The notes under the pieces: generated by a model | What the model was told of the DNA's origin: nothing | Seen by the model: the letters and a program-made list of their open reading frames with translations, nothing else | Database searches by the model: none | Made by a program: the position numbers and the translations under genes | Shown: in pieces, positions 46,045 through 54,831 of the stretch | Position numbering within the stretch: the first letter of the stretch is position 1 | Layout of the letters: each line of letters begins with the position of its first letter | NCBI RefSeq assembly: GCF_012641465.1 | Contig: NZ_JABAIK010000003.1 | Span: 124,001 to 188,000, forward strand | From: Vibrio agarilyticus | Lineage (GTDB): Bacteria > Pseudomonadota > Gammaproteobacteria > Enterobacterales > Vibrionaceae | Length of the DNA: 64,000 nt | Direction: 5' to 3'

Positions 46045-46575
46045 GATACTAGAAATATCAATCTCATCACTGGCCACTTGATACTGATAGTTGATATTGA
46101 CGATGAGATTTTTGGTCCATGGTGAGAGCACCCCTATGCCAATTTCGGCATAGGGGCTGATGTGATTATCTTTAGTTTCAACGAATGCCAGTTGGCTATT
46201 ATCCCAATAATCGTGGGTGATCTTTAAGTAACTTATGCCAGCCTTAGCTTGCAAAATGATCCTTCCGACATCGTGCATCAGCTTTGCTCCTACCCCAAAT
46301 CCTCGAGCTTGCGAAGTAAAAGCAGGGTCGCTTGGTGAAAGATCTTTGTTAAATGAGTTGGCATCAGAATAGTTAATATCCAGTGCAAGAAAAGGACTAA
46401 AAAAGTAGTTGTACCCTGCTTGAGTATACAGACCGTTTTCTGAACGATCTCCAGCGGAGAAGGTTGACACACCAACGTGCGCGTAAAATTCATGGGGGCC
46501 CTTGGCGCTTGCAGCATGGCACGTAAAAACAGTGAGTAATGTTGCATAACGGAAAAAAGATAGAAAACTGTGCAT
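46018..46575 (-). CDS. Small outer-membrane beta-barrel protein
   Basis: About 185 residues from the ATG at 46575 (AAAGGACATAAC upstream, good spacing); an in-frame ATG at 46590 is also possible. Signal peptide ends near CHAASAKG. Alternating strands (GLYTQAGYNYFFSPFLALDI; VNINYQYQVASDEID) and a final Phe-Phe match OmpW/OmpA-like 8-strand barrels. The cargo or role is unknown. Its stop lies inside the nnr 3' end. Confidence 0.75.
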   Translation of the reverse strand: MHSFLSFFRYATLLTVFTCHAASAKGPHEFYAHVGVSTFSAGDRSENGLYTQAGYNYFFSPFLALDINYSDANSFNKDLSPSDPAFTSQARGFGVGAKLMHDVGRIILQAKAGISYLKITHDYWDNSQLAFVETKDNHISPYAEIGIGVLSPWTKNLIVNINYQYQVASDEIDISSISLSGQYFF

Positions 46576-46599
46576 GTTATGTCCTTTCATAGATCCTCT

Positions 46600-46708
46600 T
46601 ATAGCCGCTCTACTTGAAGACCTCATCACATAGTCCATCTATGTTCACAAAGTGCTCAAAGGCGCGGCTCTTTGCCGGCGATCGATAGCTCCAAGTTATT
46701 TGGGTATA
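46600..46708. repeat. ERIC-like repeat lacking part of one arm
   Basis: Reads tatagccgctctacttgaag at one end and ttatttgggtata at the other; the core around agtgctcaaaggcgcggc remains. About 20 bp are missing relative to full copies. Confidence 0.7.
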
Positions 46709-47101
46709 CCAAGCCAAGAGAGCGCGTAAATTTAGCAAATCAAGACCGAATTATTAGCGAAACGTGTACGAATAAAATTAACTTAACAATATGTCGTTCT
46801 GTATACTTTGCCGTTTTTGAGCGCTAAAAACAAGGACATCACCAGCGAAAAAGAGAAAATAGCGCTTAGAAAAAGAAATTTTTTGACCAAATAGACAAGA
46901 AAAGTGCGAGGCCAGACGTGTCATATGGCGTAAAAAGTCGATAAATCCGGCTGAAAAATCGTCAAAGCAAAGGATTGCGTGAAAAGGCCTGAAGGGGGAT
47001 TTTTGGCTAACCTGTTGATATTTAAGATGAGATTTGGATTTGGCTAAGATTAGGTTGCAACGTTGTAAGAGTGTATCAGAAAAAAATTTAAATTATCAGT
47101 C
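46709..47101. other. Gene-free region upstream of guaC
   Basis: About 390 bp, AT-rich and purine-rich on the plus strand, with no credible ORF. It could carry a small RNA ending at the hairpin at 47134, but I see no other clear structure in it. Confidence 0.4.
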
Positions 47102-47129
47102 TTGTAGAAAAGAAATCGCTGCCTATAAT
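47102..47129 (+). promoter_or_regulatory. Candidate sigma-70 promoter directly before the guaC leader hairpin
   Basis: TTGTAG (47102-47107), 16 nt, then a perfect TATAAT (47124-47129). Start would be about 47136, inside the first base pairs of the hairpin at 47134. Confidence 0.65.
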
Positions 47130-47133
47130 GCTG

Positions 47134-47168
47134 AAAACCGGAGCGTCTGCCAACGCCCCGGTTTTTTT
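47134..47168 (+). terminator. Terminator-like hairpin in the guaC leader
   Basis: Outer arms AAAACCGG / CCGGTTTT, inner arms GCGT / ACGC, loop CTGCCA, then a run of Ts. It lies 86 nt before guaC and would stop transcripts starting at the adjacent promoter unless something relieves it. It may also end a longer upstream RNA. Confidence 0.7.
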
Positions 47169-47187
47169 GTGTCCGAAGAACAGCGGT

Positions 47188-47203
47188 CTTGTCTGCCAAC
47201 AAG
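47188..47203 (+). other. Second leader hairpin with the same CTGCCA loop
   Basis: Arms CTTGT / ACAAG around CTGCCA. The 10-mer GTCTGCCAAC is identical at 47145-47154 and 47191-47200, in the same structural place of both hairpins. It could be a ligand or protein binding element; see findings. Confidence 0.6.
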
Positions 47204-47253
47204 TCCACGACGCACTGAGTGACACATACATACATGAATCAAGGAATTACACA

Positions 47254-48300
47254 ATGCGTATCGAACAAGAACTTAAGTTAGGCTTCAAAGATGTACTGTT
47301 TCGCCCTAAGCGTTCAACGCTAAAAAGCCGTTCTCAAGTAAATTTAACCCGCGAGTTTACCTTCAAACATAGTGGGCGTCAATGGTCTGGCACGCCTGTA
47401 ATTGCTGCAAACATGGACTCTGTGGGCAGCTTTGCAATGGCAAAAGCGTTAGCAGAGCACGGCGTAATGACCGCAGTGCATAAGCACTACACAGTGTCAG
47501 ACTGGGCGGAATTTGTTGCTTCAGCAGAAAAAACAGTATTGAACAATGTGATGGTTTCAACCGGCACATCAGAAGCGGACTTCCAAAAGACCAAAGACAT
47601 TATGGCGTTGTCGGAAGAGCTCATTTTCATCTGTATCGATATCGCAAACGGTTATTCAGAGCACCTAGTTGAGTACGTACAAAAAGTGCGTGAAGCGTTT
47701 CCTGATAAAGTGATTTCAGCAGGTAACGTTGTAACAGGTGACATGGTTGAAGAGCTGATTCTTGCGGGCGCAGACATTGTAAAAGTCGGTATTGGCCCTG
47801 GTTCTGTATGTACAACGCGCGTAAAAACAGGCGTGGGTTACCCACAACTGTCAGCTATTATCGAGTGTGCTGATGCAGCGCACGGCCTTGGCGGTCGTAT
47901 CGTGGGTGACGGTGGCTGTACTTGTGCTGGAGATGTCGCTAAAGCATTCGGTGGTGGCGCAGACTTTGTTATGCTTGGCGGTATGCTAGCAGGCCACGAA
48001 GAGTCAGGCGGCGAAGTGATTGAAAAAGATGGCGAGAAATTCATGAAATTCTACGGCATGTCTTCTCAGTCTGCGATGGACAAGCACTCTGGCGGTGTTG
48101 CGAAATACCGCGCAGCAGAAGGCAAAACCGTACTATTGCCATTCCGTGGCTCAGTGCACGGCACTATCTCTGACATCCTAGGTGGCGTACGCTCAACCTG
48201 TACTTATGTAGGCGCGGCAGAGCTTCGCGAGCTAACTAAGCGCACTACGTTCATCCGCGTTCTAGAGCAAGAGAACAACGTTTACGGTAAAGAGAAGTAA
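47254..48300 (+). CDS. guaC: GMP reductase GuaC
   Basis: Converts GMP to IMP with NADPH and ammonia release, balancing purine pools. About 348 residues from the ATG at 47254 (AAGGA eight nt upstream); the catalytic Cys is in [18 protein letters not shown], and the TIM-barrel segment [19 protein letters not shown] is typical of the family. Strong codon bias. The leader has two hairpins and a promoter (see 47102-47203). A terminator follows at 48329. Confidence 0.95.
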   Translation: MRIEQELKLGFKDVLFRPKRSTLKSRSQVNLTREFTFKHSGRQWSGTPVIAANMDSVGSFAMAKALAEHGVMTAVHKHYTVSDWAEFVASAEKTVLNNVMVSTGTSEADFQKTKDIMALSEELIFICIDIANGYSEHLVEYVQKVREAFPDKVISAGNVVTGDMVEELILAGADIVKVGIGPGSVCTTRVKTGVGYPQLSAIIECADAAHGLGGRIVGDGGCTCAGDVAKAFGGGADFVMLGGMLAGHEESGGEVIEKDGEKFMKFYGMSSQSAMDKHSGGVAKYRAAEGKTVLLPFRGSVHGTISDILGGVRSTCTYVGAAELRELTKRTTFIRVLEQENNVYGKEK

Positions 48301-48328
48301 TCAATACTTCGAAAATTCCGAATAGTTT

Positions 48329-48356
48329 AGAGCCGCTTTTAGCGGCTCTTTTTTTG
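48329..48356 (+). terminator. Rho-independent terminator after guaC
   Basis: Stem AGAGCCGCT / AGCGGCTCT with TTT loop and a T-run. Confidence 0.92.
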
Positions 48357-48413
48357 CCCCCAAATTACCAAGTGGCGACAAAGAACTCCCCTGTTACCAA
48401 TTTGGGAGAAGAA

Positions 48414-49346
48414 TCAATTCCGTAGCAATGAGACTTTTTCTTGCACGATGTTTTTGACTAACTCCGAAAGCCAAACAATTCTTGGGTGTTGACTGTCACT
48501 TCTCAAACATAGCATTTCAATATCAAAATCAGGTATATCGATTGGCGGCTCACACAAAGTTAAACGGTCGTCGATTAAGTGCGACTTACCAACCATTTCA
48601 GCCATTACGGCGAGGATCCGTCTTCCAGTTAACATCCTTCTGATGGTAAGGAATCGGGTGGTACCAAGAACGACATTTCGTTTTACTTTCATTTGGGCGA
48701 GTTTCTTATCAACTTGAGTTGAAAGTTCATGACTCGCCGTAACAATCATTTGAGGAGTATTTAAGTAAGTGTCCAATGAAATGGGTAATTCACATTGAAG
48801 AACATTGTTGTCGAAAGTACAAAGATGCCTTTCCCTATATAAAAAAGTGCTTTTCACTTTGTTTGGAAGATCAGCAAATACACCAATACACAAGTCAATT
48901 TCTTGTGACTCCAAAGCCCCAAGATAATCATTGGCATCGATAGGTCGAAACAATATTTTGGCGTTTGGTGCTAGCATTTGCAGTTGGTCAAATAAATCCG
49001 GAGCAAAGATCTGCTCAGCATAATCACTGAATCCGACTTTAAAAATTCCTTCAAACTTCTCAGGCGCAAATATATTGGATTGCAATATGTCTTGACTAAT
49101 GATGGTCATTATTGCAGTGATTTTGGGTTCAATCTCATAAGCTCTAGCGGTTGGGCGCATTATATTGCCATCTCGTTCAAATAACGGATCGGATAAGAGC
49201 TCGCGTAACCGTTTGAGATTATAGCTGGTTGCCGGCTGCCCTAAATGCAGAGACTCGGCGGCTTTCGATACACTTCTGTAGCGAAATAGTGCATCAAAAG
49301 TCAGCAAGAGATTCAGATCGACACGTTGCCAATTAATCGCGTTCAT
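48414..49346 (-). CDS. LysR-family transcriptional regulator
   Basis: About 310 residues. N-terminal winged helix: FDALFRYRSVSKAAESLHLG, then NLKRLRELLSDPLFERDG. The C-terminal two thirds form the periplasmic-binding-like effector domain. It is divergent from the MurE-like gene, and the shared 122-bp region has a strong LysR-type palindrome. By the usual arrangement it would regulate that gene and itself. Low GC-type codon use matches the MurE-like neighbour. Confidence 0.92.
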   Translation of the reverse strand: MNAINWQRVDLNLLLTFDALFRYRSVSKAAESLHLGQPATSYNLKRLRELLSDPLFERDGNIMRPTARAYEIEPKITAIMTIISQDILQSNIFAPEKFEGIFKVGFSDYAEQIFAPDLFDQLQMLAPNAKILFRPIDANDYLGALESQEIDLCIGVFADLPNKVKSTFLYRERHLCTFDNNVLQCELPISLDTYLNTPQMIVTASHELSTQVDKKLAQMKVKRNVVLGTTRFLTIRRMLTGRRILAVMAEMVGKSHLIDDRLTLCEPPIDIPDFDIEMLCLRSDSQHPRIVWLSELVKNIVQEKVSLLRN

Positions 49347-49395
49347 AGAGATTCCATTTTATGTCATATGACTATTAGTGTATTCAATGCAGAAG

Positions 49396-49415
49396 ATGAA
49401 ATCATTCGATTTCAT
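49396..49415. promoter_or_regulatory. Probable LysR-type operator ATGAAAT-N6-ATTTCAT
   Basis: Exact 7-bp arms around CATTCG, midway between the LysR gene start (49346) and the MurE-like start (49469). It fits the T-N11-A class of LysR sites. Confidence 0.6.
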
Positions 49416-49468
49416 TAATTATATTCGCCTCTTTATACTCAAGTTAGTTTTGAAGTAAGGAATACCCA

Positions 49469-50905
49469 ATGCGAAGCCCTGCCATTTCTGCGCACCTAGA
49501 GCTACTAGAGTCCTTGAATGTTAATCAGTTTAAAACCAATAGCTTAGAAGTTACGCAAGGTGATGTGTTTATCTGTCGCCAAGGTAATAATGTGGATAGT
49601 CACGAGTTTGTCGAAGAGGCGATTGCAAAAGGAGCTAGTGCGATAATTGCCAATCGTGCCATGACGTTAGCTATCCCCGTGATGGTTACCGAGAGTTATT
49701 ACCAAAGCTTAGCGTTAGTGAAGGCCTTTTATCGCCATCCTCATTTGAGGCTCAAGCACGTAGGAGTTACAGGGACTAACGGTAAGACCACTGTGTCTGA
49801 TTGTTTGAATCAAATCTTAAACCGAAGCTGTCGAAGTGCTTATATCGGAACGTTAGGCGCAAAAATAGCGGACTTCGATATCCCTTTGGACAACACAACC
49901 CCCGATGGTGTGACGCTACTTAATTTATTCAATGAGATGGGAAAGCAACGTATTGATTTAAATATAATGGAGTTAAGTAGCCATGCGCTATCGCAAGATA
50001 GAGCGGGTTTTGTTTCTTTGCAGGTTGGTGTGATCACCAATATTGGGCAGGATCATCTCGATTATCACAAAACCAAAGATAGCTATGTCCAAGCCAAATT
50101 ACAGTTAATTGACCGAATAAGGCCTCAAGGTACGTTGGTTGTTAACCTAAATGATCCACACGCTGATGCCGCTATAGAGCGTGCAGCTCAAAGAGTGAAT
50201 ATATTGACATTTGCTATTGAGAATTCTCAAGCCGATTTAAATGCCACTCAGATTGTGTCTACCCTACGCGGGACATGTTTTGATCTTGTGTTTAAGGAGG
50301 AGCGCATAACGGTTAACTCTCCGATGCCATTTGATTATAACGTTGAGAATGTGCTGGCGATCGTCGCCGTACTTATCAGTTTGGGATGGACGCTGAAGGC
50401 AGCAGGAAACGCTATCGAATTACTAAAAACGCCTGATGGTCGAGCTCAGTTTATCGAGTTGTCTAATGGAGCTATTGGACTTGTTGATTATGCTCACAAT
50501 AGTGACGGGTTAGGCTCATTGCTAAAGAATGTTCGTGCCCATGTTCGTAATCGACTTATTGTCGTTGTGGGCGTTACTGGCGATCGAATTCAGCAAGCGA
50601 GCGCAATAGGAGAGATATGCGCTCAATATGCAGACTTACTCATTTTTACTTCAGACAACCCGATGGGCGCAGAGCAAAGTGAACTTTTTCGAGCATTAAC
50701 GTTTTCAATCAGCAATACCCCACATTTTGAAATTAGTGATCGAGCCGAAGCAATAAAACTGGCTAAACAGCTAAGCGAACAGGGTGACTTAATTGTTGTA
50801 TGCGGTAAAGGTAACGAAACGTTCCAATACGTCAATGACGGAAAAGGAAAAAAGCAACGTTATATGGGTGATCTAGCCGCGTTACAGCGCACGGAAGAAT
50901 TCTAG
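49469..50905 (+). CDS. MurE-like Mur ligase with altered amino-acid selectivity motif
   Basis: Mur ligase of about 478 residues that would add an amino acid to a UDP-N-acetylmuramyl-dipeptide-like substrate using ATP. The P-loop is GTNGKTT (Lys106), the carbamylated Lys is in the QAKLQL segment at 210, and YAHNSDGL fits the MurE C-terminal domain. In E. coli MurE the mDAP-binding motif is DNPR; here it is DNPM at 396-399, so meso-DAP is probably not the substrate. The true murE lies in the dcw cluster, not here. It is divergent from a LysR regulator. Confidence 0.82.
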   Translation: MRSPAISAHLELLESLNVNQFKTNSLEVTQGDVFICRQGNNVDSHEFVEEAIAKGASAIIANRAMTLAIPVMVTESYYQSLALVKAFYRHPHLRLKHVGVTGTNGKTTVSDCLNQILNRSCRSAYIGTLGAKIADFDIPLDNTTPDGVTLLNLFNEMGKQRIDLNIMELSSHALSQDRAGFVSLQVGVITNIGQDHLDYHKTKDSYVQAKLQLIDRIRPQGTLVVNLNDPHADAAIERAAQRVNILTFAIENSQADLNATQIVSTLRGTCFDLVFKEERITVNSPMPFDYNVENVLAIVAVLISLGWTLKAAGNAIELLKTPDGRAQFIELSNGAIGLVDYAHNSDGLGSLLKNVRAHVRNRLIVVVGVTGDRIQQASAIGEICAQYADLLIFTSDNPMGAEQSELFRALTFSISNTPHFEISDRAEAIKLAKQLSEQGDLIVVCGKGNETFQYVNDGKGKKQRYMGDLAALQRTEEF

Positions 50906-50968
50906 AGTAAAGAGAAGGCGTGCCAGTTTGGAATGCCAGGGGCATGCTATCACCAAGAGTGAGTTGAT

Positions 50969-51385
50969 TTAAAATTCTGAATTTATTTTTTTCAGAGTAT
51001 TAACAAATTGTGTTATGTCGCGTCCTTCGATGTTTCGAGTGAGATCTTTGACTAACTCAAGATGAAGTTGATTATGATGCCTATGGATTTTTTGGCCTTG
51101 CTCGGTTAGGTCAACAACAATCGATCTTCTATCTTCAGGATGGGGTAGGCGCTCAACCAAGTTGGCAGAGACTAACTTATCGACTTGAACCGTTAAAGTT
51201 CCTGTCGTAATGCCGAGTTTATCTGCCAACTCTTTCATTCGCATTGGTCCATGGCAACCCAGTACCTCAATCGTATGGACTTGAGCAAGGGAGTATCCCG
51301 TTTCTTTCACGACAGATAGCTCCCATGACGACATTTTATCGTAAAACTCGGTAAGCAATTGATTTAAAATTTCAAGGTGTTGCAT
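50969..51385 (-). CDS. MarR-family regulator, possibly metal-sensing
   Basis: Winged-helix repressor of about 138 residues; recognition segment MRMKELADKLGITTGTLTVQVDKL, wing HPEDRRSIV. His37 in LAQVH and the cluster HRHHNQLH (101-108) occupy the same relative places as the zinc ligands His42, His108 and His112 of streptococcal AdcR, as far as I can judge from memory. It overlaps the CDF transporter gene (51372) by 14 nt, so both are one operon. Confidence 0.85.
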   Translation of the reverse strand: MQHLEILNQLLTEFYDKMSSWELSVVKETGYSLAQVHTIEVLGCHGPMRMKELADKLGITTGTLTVQVDKLVSANLVERLPHPEDRRSIVVDLTEQGQKIHRHHNQLHLELVKDLTRNIEGRDITQFVNTLKKINSEF

Positions 51386-52274
51386 TATTTGAATGAACTT
51401 CCAAAGTCAGATGGGCAATCTTATCAAATTTGGACAACTTTTGCTTGTAGTCATTCAGGGATAATTGACTATGTGAATCAATCGTTATTGCTGCGCTATA
51501 GTGGTCGGCGCTAATCTTCCAAATGTGCAAATCGGTAACTTTGCAGTATGGAGACAGATCCTTCGCTATTTTTTCGCAATAGCCTTCATCTATGCTTTCA
51601 TCCAGTAATATAGGGCTGGTTTGGCGCAGTAGATTGAATGTCCATTTTGTAATAACGATAGCGCCGACCATACCCATAATGGCGTCTAACCAGTTCCAGC
51701 CATAAAACTTACCAAAGATAAGCGCAACAATCGCTAGAACGGATGTCAAGGCATCAGCAAGAACATGCATATATGCGGCGCGAAGGTTGTGATCATGATG
51801 GTGGGAGTGGTTGTGTTCATGGCCGTGTTGATGGTGATCTCCTAGCAAGAACATACTTAAGATGTTAACGAATAGCCCGATCAGCGCAACGATTATCGCT
51901 TCATTAAATTGAATAGAGTTTGGATTAAATAGGCGATCTACCGATTCAACAAACATTAAGATAGCCACAATCCCAAGCGCTATAGCGCTGGTATATCCAC
52001 CCAGAACACTGACTTTCCCTGTGCCAAATGAAAAGCGTTTATTTGATGCGTTTTTTTGAGCGTAACGATAAGCGAACAACGTTATACAGAAAGCGGCAGC
52101 GTGTGTCCCCATATGCCACCCATCAGCAAGCAATGCCATAGAGCCGTAAACGGTGCCTGCCACAATTTCTACGATCATAGTCGTTAAGGTTAGTAGTAAT
52201 ACACATAGCGTCCGTTTTTCACCATGGTGATTATGCTCAGTGAAGTTGTGTGTATGTTCCAGTGAGTGTGCCAT
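51372..52274 (-). CDS. dmeF: CDF-family metal exporter (DmeF-like)
   Basis: Inner-membrane cation diffusion facilitator of about 300 residues. Six helices; metal site residues in ADGWHMGTHAAAF (His where many Zn transporters have Asp, as in DmeF-type proteins) and HVLADALTS. A His-rich cytoplasmic loop (HHQHGHEHNHSHHHDH) and the C-terminal domain are typical. Exports Co, Ni or Zn; the exact metal is uncertain. It is the first gene of the operon with the MarR gene and sits behind palindromic operators. Confidence 0.88.
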   Translation of the reverse strand: MAHSLEHTHNFTEHNHHGEKRTLCVLLLTLTTMIVEIVAGTVYGSMALLADGWHMGTHAAAFCITLFAYRYAQKNASNKRFSFGTGKVSVLGGYTSAIALGIVAILMFVESVDRLFNPNSIQFNEAIIVALIGLFVNILSMFLLGDHHQHGHEHNHSHHHDHNLRAAYMHVLADALTSVLAIVALIFGKFYGWNWLDAIMGMVGAIVITKWTFNLLRQTSPILLDESIDEGYCEKIAKDLSPYCKVTDLHIWKISADHYSAAITIDSHSQLSLNDYKQKLSKFDKIAHLTLEVHSNNATP

Positions 52275-52287
52275 GATAGCCCTTTAG

Positions 52288-52333
52288 TTTGACAATCAAA
52301 TCATTTGAATGTGATTGTATTTTGATTATCAAA
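52288..52333. promoter_or_regulatory. Array of TTTGA/TCAAA palindromes before the metal-exporter operon
   Basis: TTTGA-CAA-TCAAA (52288-52300) and TTTGAT-T-ATCAAA (52321-52333) are two similar 13-bp palindromes 33 bp apart, about three helical turns. TCAAAT-C-ATTTGA (52296-52308) overlaps the first. They lie 14 bp and 47 bp upstream of the exporter start and are likely operators of the adjacent MarR protein. Confidence 0.7.
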
Positions 52334-52633
52334 CCAAATCAAATCTTGTTTGTGTAGGTTTAAGGTGACGGTTTCCCTCTAATCTGTTGATTTGAATTAA
52401 ACCAAAATGCAGCTTAGTGAAATATCGAGTCTAGCCAGAGCGGATCATTCTGGAATAAATCCACGAATAAGGCTTTAAACTTAATCGATTCTCGTTTACA
52501 TTCAGCAGCCATTTTGCATGAACACTGCCACCTTGCGCGTTTAATTAGCCTCGTTGCCACTTGAGTTGAGGCGGACGAGGCGCGAGGCAGCATTGTGAGC
52601 CCAGCGCTTCATAAGAACCGAGTTGTACCATCG

Positions 52634-53956
52634 ATGAATCTGACCCATAAAGATTATTTTACGATCGCTTTTCCATTTATTGTCTCAACCGTGACTCAGC
52701 CTCTTTTAGGCGCCGTAGACACTGCGGTGATAGGCAAACTGGGCGTTGCTGAACTGATTGGCGGCGTTGCGATTGGCGCGGTGGTGATGAACACGCTGTA
52801 TTGGCTGTTTGGTTTTTTTCGCGTCAGCACGACAGGCCAAAGTGCCATTGCTTTAGGTAAAAATAGCGCGAAAGATCAAGCCAGCAGTTTATTTCGTCCT
52901 TTTGTGTTGGCGCTGGCTCTTGGCGTGATCTTCATCGCGCTGCAATCGGTTATTTGGCAGGGCGCTGAATGGGTGATTGCACCTGAAAAAGCCGTGGGAC
53001 AAAACGCCAAAATCTATTTTGATATCATGATCTTCGGCGCGCCGTTTGTGCTGCTTAACTATGTGTTAATTGGGTGGTTGATGGGGCAAGCCAAAGCCAA
53101 AGAGACCTTGTTTACCCAAGTGTTTGGTAACCTGCTCAATATCGTTTTGGATCTTCTCTTTGTACTCTATTTTGATATGGGCATTGCTGGCGTTGCTGTG
53201 GCGACCCTTATCGCACAGATTTCGACCTTTGTGATTGGTGTGGTTTTGGTGCTAAAAACCAGTCGCTTTTCACTGTTTGACCATATTCAAACGGCGAAAA
53301 TGACCCGTAACGATCTGAAAACCATCGCCTCATCTAATATCGATTTACTGCTGCGCACCGTATGCCTGTTGGTGTTTTTCAATATGATGGCACGTATCGG
53401 CTCTGAACTTGGCGCCGATGTTCTTGCGGCCAATGCCATCTTGATGCAAGTCACTTTCATTGTGAGCTATTTGTTTGATGGTGTGGCTAATGCGTCGAGT
53501 GTGTTTGCGGGCAAAGCCGTTGGGCAAAAGAGCGATACATTGCTTAAGCAGGTGATTAAATTAAACACTCAATGGACACTGGGGTTCGTTGCTGTTCTAA
53601 CGTTACTTCTGGCGCTATTTAAGCATCAACTGGTCACCCTATTTACGACCCTGCCCAACTTAGTCGCACTCTATCTTGAGATGAGCCCTTGGTTGCTTGC
53701 ATTTCCGCTAGCCGCGGGCTTTGGCCTCACGTTTTACGGCATTTTTACCGGTACAGGGACGACACGCCCGGTGCGTAACTCGACCTTTTTGACTTTGATG
53801 GTGTTTTTAGCCGCTCAGTTTATCGCAGTGCCTCACTGGGGGAACGGCGGTTTGTGGCTTGCTTTTACACTGTTTTATATCGGGCGTTTTTTGTTCTTAT
53901 TCCCATACCTTGGTCAGGTAAAACAGAAATGTCTGGCGGATACCTCTTCAGAGTGA
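52634..53956 (+). CDS. DinF-type MATE efflux transporter
   Basis: About 441 residues, twelve helices. The segment IVSTVTQPLLGAVDTAVIGKLG is the DinF/NorM signature; GIFTGTGTTRPVRNS occurs in the second half. The ATG at 52634 fits family length; a GTG at 52595 has GAGG ahead, so a 13-residue extension is possible. Exports drugs or organic cations with H+ or Na+. Followed after 50 nt by the ABC importer genes. Confidence 0.85.
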   Translation: MNLTHKDYFTIAFPFIVSTVTQPLLGAVDTAVIGKLGVAELIGGVAIGAVVMNTLYWLFGFFRVSTTGQSAIALGKNSAKDQASSLFRPFVLALALGVIFIALQSVIWQGAEWVIAPEKAVGQNAKIYFDIMIFGAPFVLLNYVLIGWLMGQAKAKETLFTQVFGNLLNIVLDLLFVLYFDMGIAGVAVATLIAQISTFVIGVVLVLKTSRFSLFDHIQTAKMTRNDLKTIASSNIDLLLRTVCLLVFFNMMARIGSELGADVLAANAILMQVTFIVSYLFDGVANASSVFAGKAVGQKSDTLLKQVIKLNTQWTLGFVAVLTLLLALFKHQLVTLFTTLPNLVALYLEMSPWLLAFPLAAGFGLTFYGIFTGTGTTRPVRNSTFLTLMVFLAAQFIAVPHWGNGGLWLAFTLFYIGRFLFLFPYLGQVKQKCLADTSSE

Positions 53957-54006
53957 TTCTATTGTACACGTCGGCATGATAATATTGTTATGTTATAAAG
54001 TTACAT

Positions 54007-54801
54007 TTGCATCATGCCGTGAAGTCTCAACCTGTACTGTCTGTTAATAATCTTAGCCTGAGTGATTCAGAGCGCGTTCTCTTTGAGGGGATCTCTTTTG
54101 AGCTTTTCCAAGGTGAGCGCCTCGCCATAATGGGGCCTTCAGGTATCGGTAAGTCAATGCTATCAAAAGCGGTAGCGGGCTTTTTGCCAGCAGATATTCG
54201 AATGGATGGCAGTATCTGTTTTAATGGCGTCGAAGTTGGGCAAACTTCATTGCTGCAACGGGCTAAGTCTCAGCGTCCGGCGATCATATTTCAAGATGCC
54301 TTAAAAGCGCTCAATCCCTTGGCCTCGATTGAGCAGCAACTGAGTTTGGCGCTAACGAGCAACAAAACGCGCTTATCTGCGGCGAATATGGTTGATGTGG
54401 TGTCATTGTTGGCGCAGCTTGGGTTTACCAACCCACAAAGCGTCTTAGCCCATTATCCGAGTCAACTCTCTGGTGGTCAGCGTCAGCGCATCTGTATTGC
54501 TCTTGCTCTGCTGGGGAGCTCGAATCTTGTTATCGCCGATGAGCCAACCAGCGCACTCGACCCTATCACCGAAAGTGAAATATTGAACCTGTTTCACCAA
54601 AGCATTTGCCAACGAAATATCAGCGGTGTGTTGATAACCCATGATCTTGCGGCCGCGCTCGCCTGTGACAAGATCTTGATGATTGCAGACCACACCATGG
54701 TCGCCTACGGCCCACCACAAAAAGCAATTTTGCAAAGTTCGCATCCTTTCTGCCAACAACTGGCGCAGTTATACCCGTCTCACTTGGCGTTAGTAGGGTG
54801 A
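54007..54801 (+). CDS. ABC importer ATP-binding protein (oligopeptide/nickel type, first)
   Basis: About 264 residues: Walker A GPSGIGKSM, signature LSGGQRQRI, Walker B VIADEPTSALDP. Related to DppD/NikD. The start is a TTG at 54007 or a GTG at 54019; neither has a clear Shine-Dalgarno. It opens an operon of ATPase, ATPase, binding protein and fused permease; such operons take up peptides, nickel or metallophores. Confidence 0.85.
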   Translation: MHHAVKSQPVLSVNNLSLSDSERVLFEGISFELFQGERLAIMGPSGIGKSMLSKAVAGFLPADIRMDGSICFNGVEVGQTSLLQRAKSQRPAIIFQDALKALNPLASIEQQLSLALTSNKTRLSAANMVDVVSLLAQLGFTNPQSVLAHYPSQLSGGQRQRICIALALLGSSNLVIADEPTSALDPITESEILNLFHQSICQRNISGVLITHDLAAALACDKILMIADHTMVAYGPPQKAILQSSHPFCQQLAQLYPSHLALVG

Positions 54802-54831
54802 TCGTGTGTTCGTTGTGCGTTGGAGATTATT

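Noticed and set aside
46709-47133. Possible small RNA gene ending at the guaC leader hairpin
   Set aside because: No clear promoter or conserved structure was seen over this stretch; the hairpin is better explained as a leader element.
53990-54007. Zur-like box (ATGTTATA...TTACATT) before the ABC importer
   Set aside because: Only part of the expected dyad is present; it is too weak to claim zinc control.
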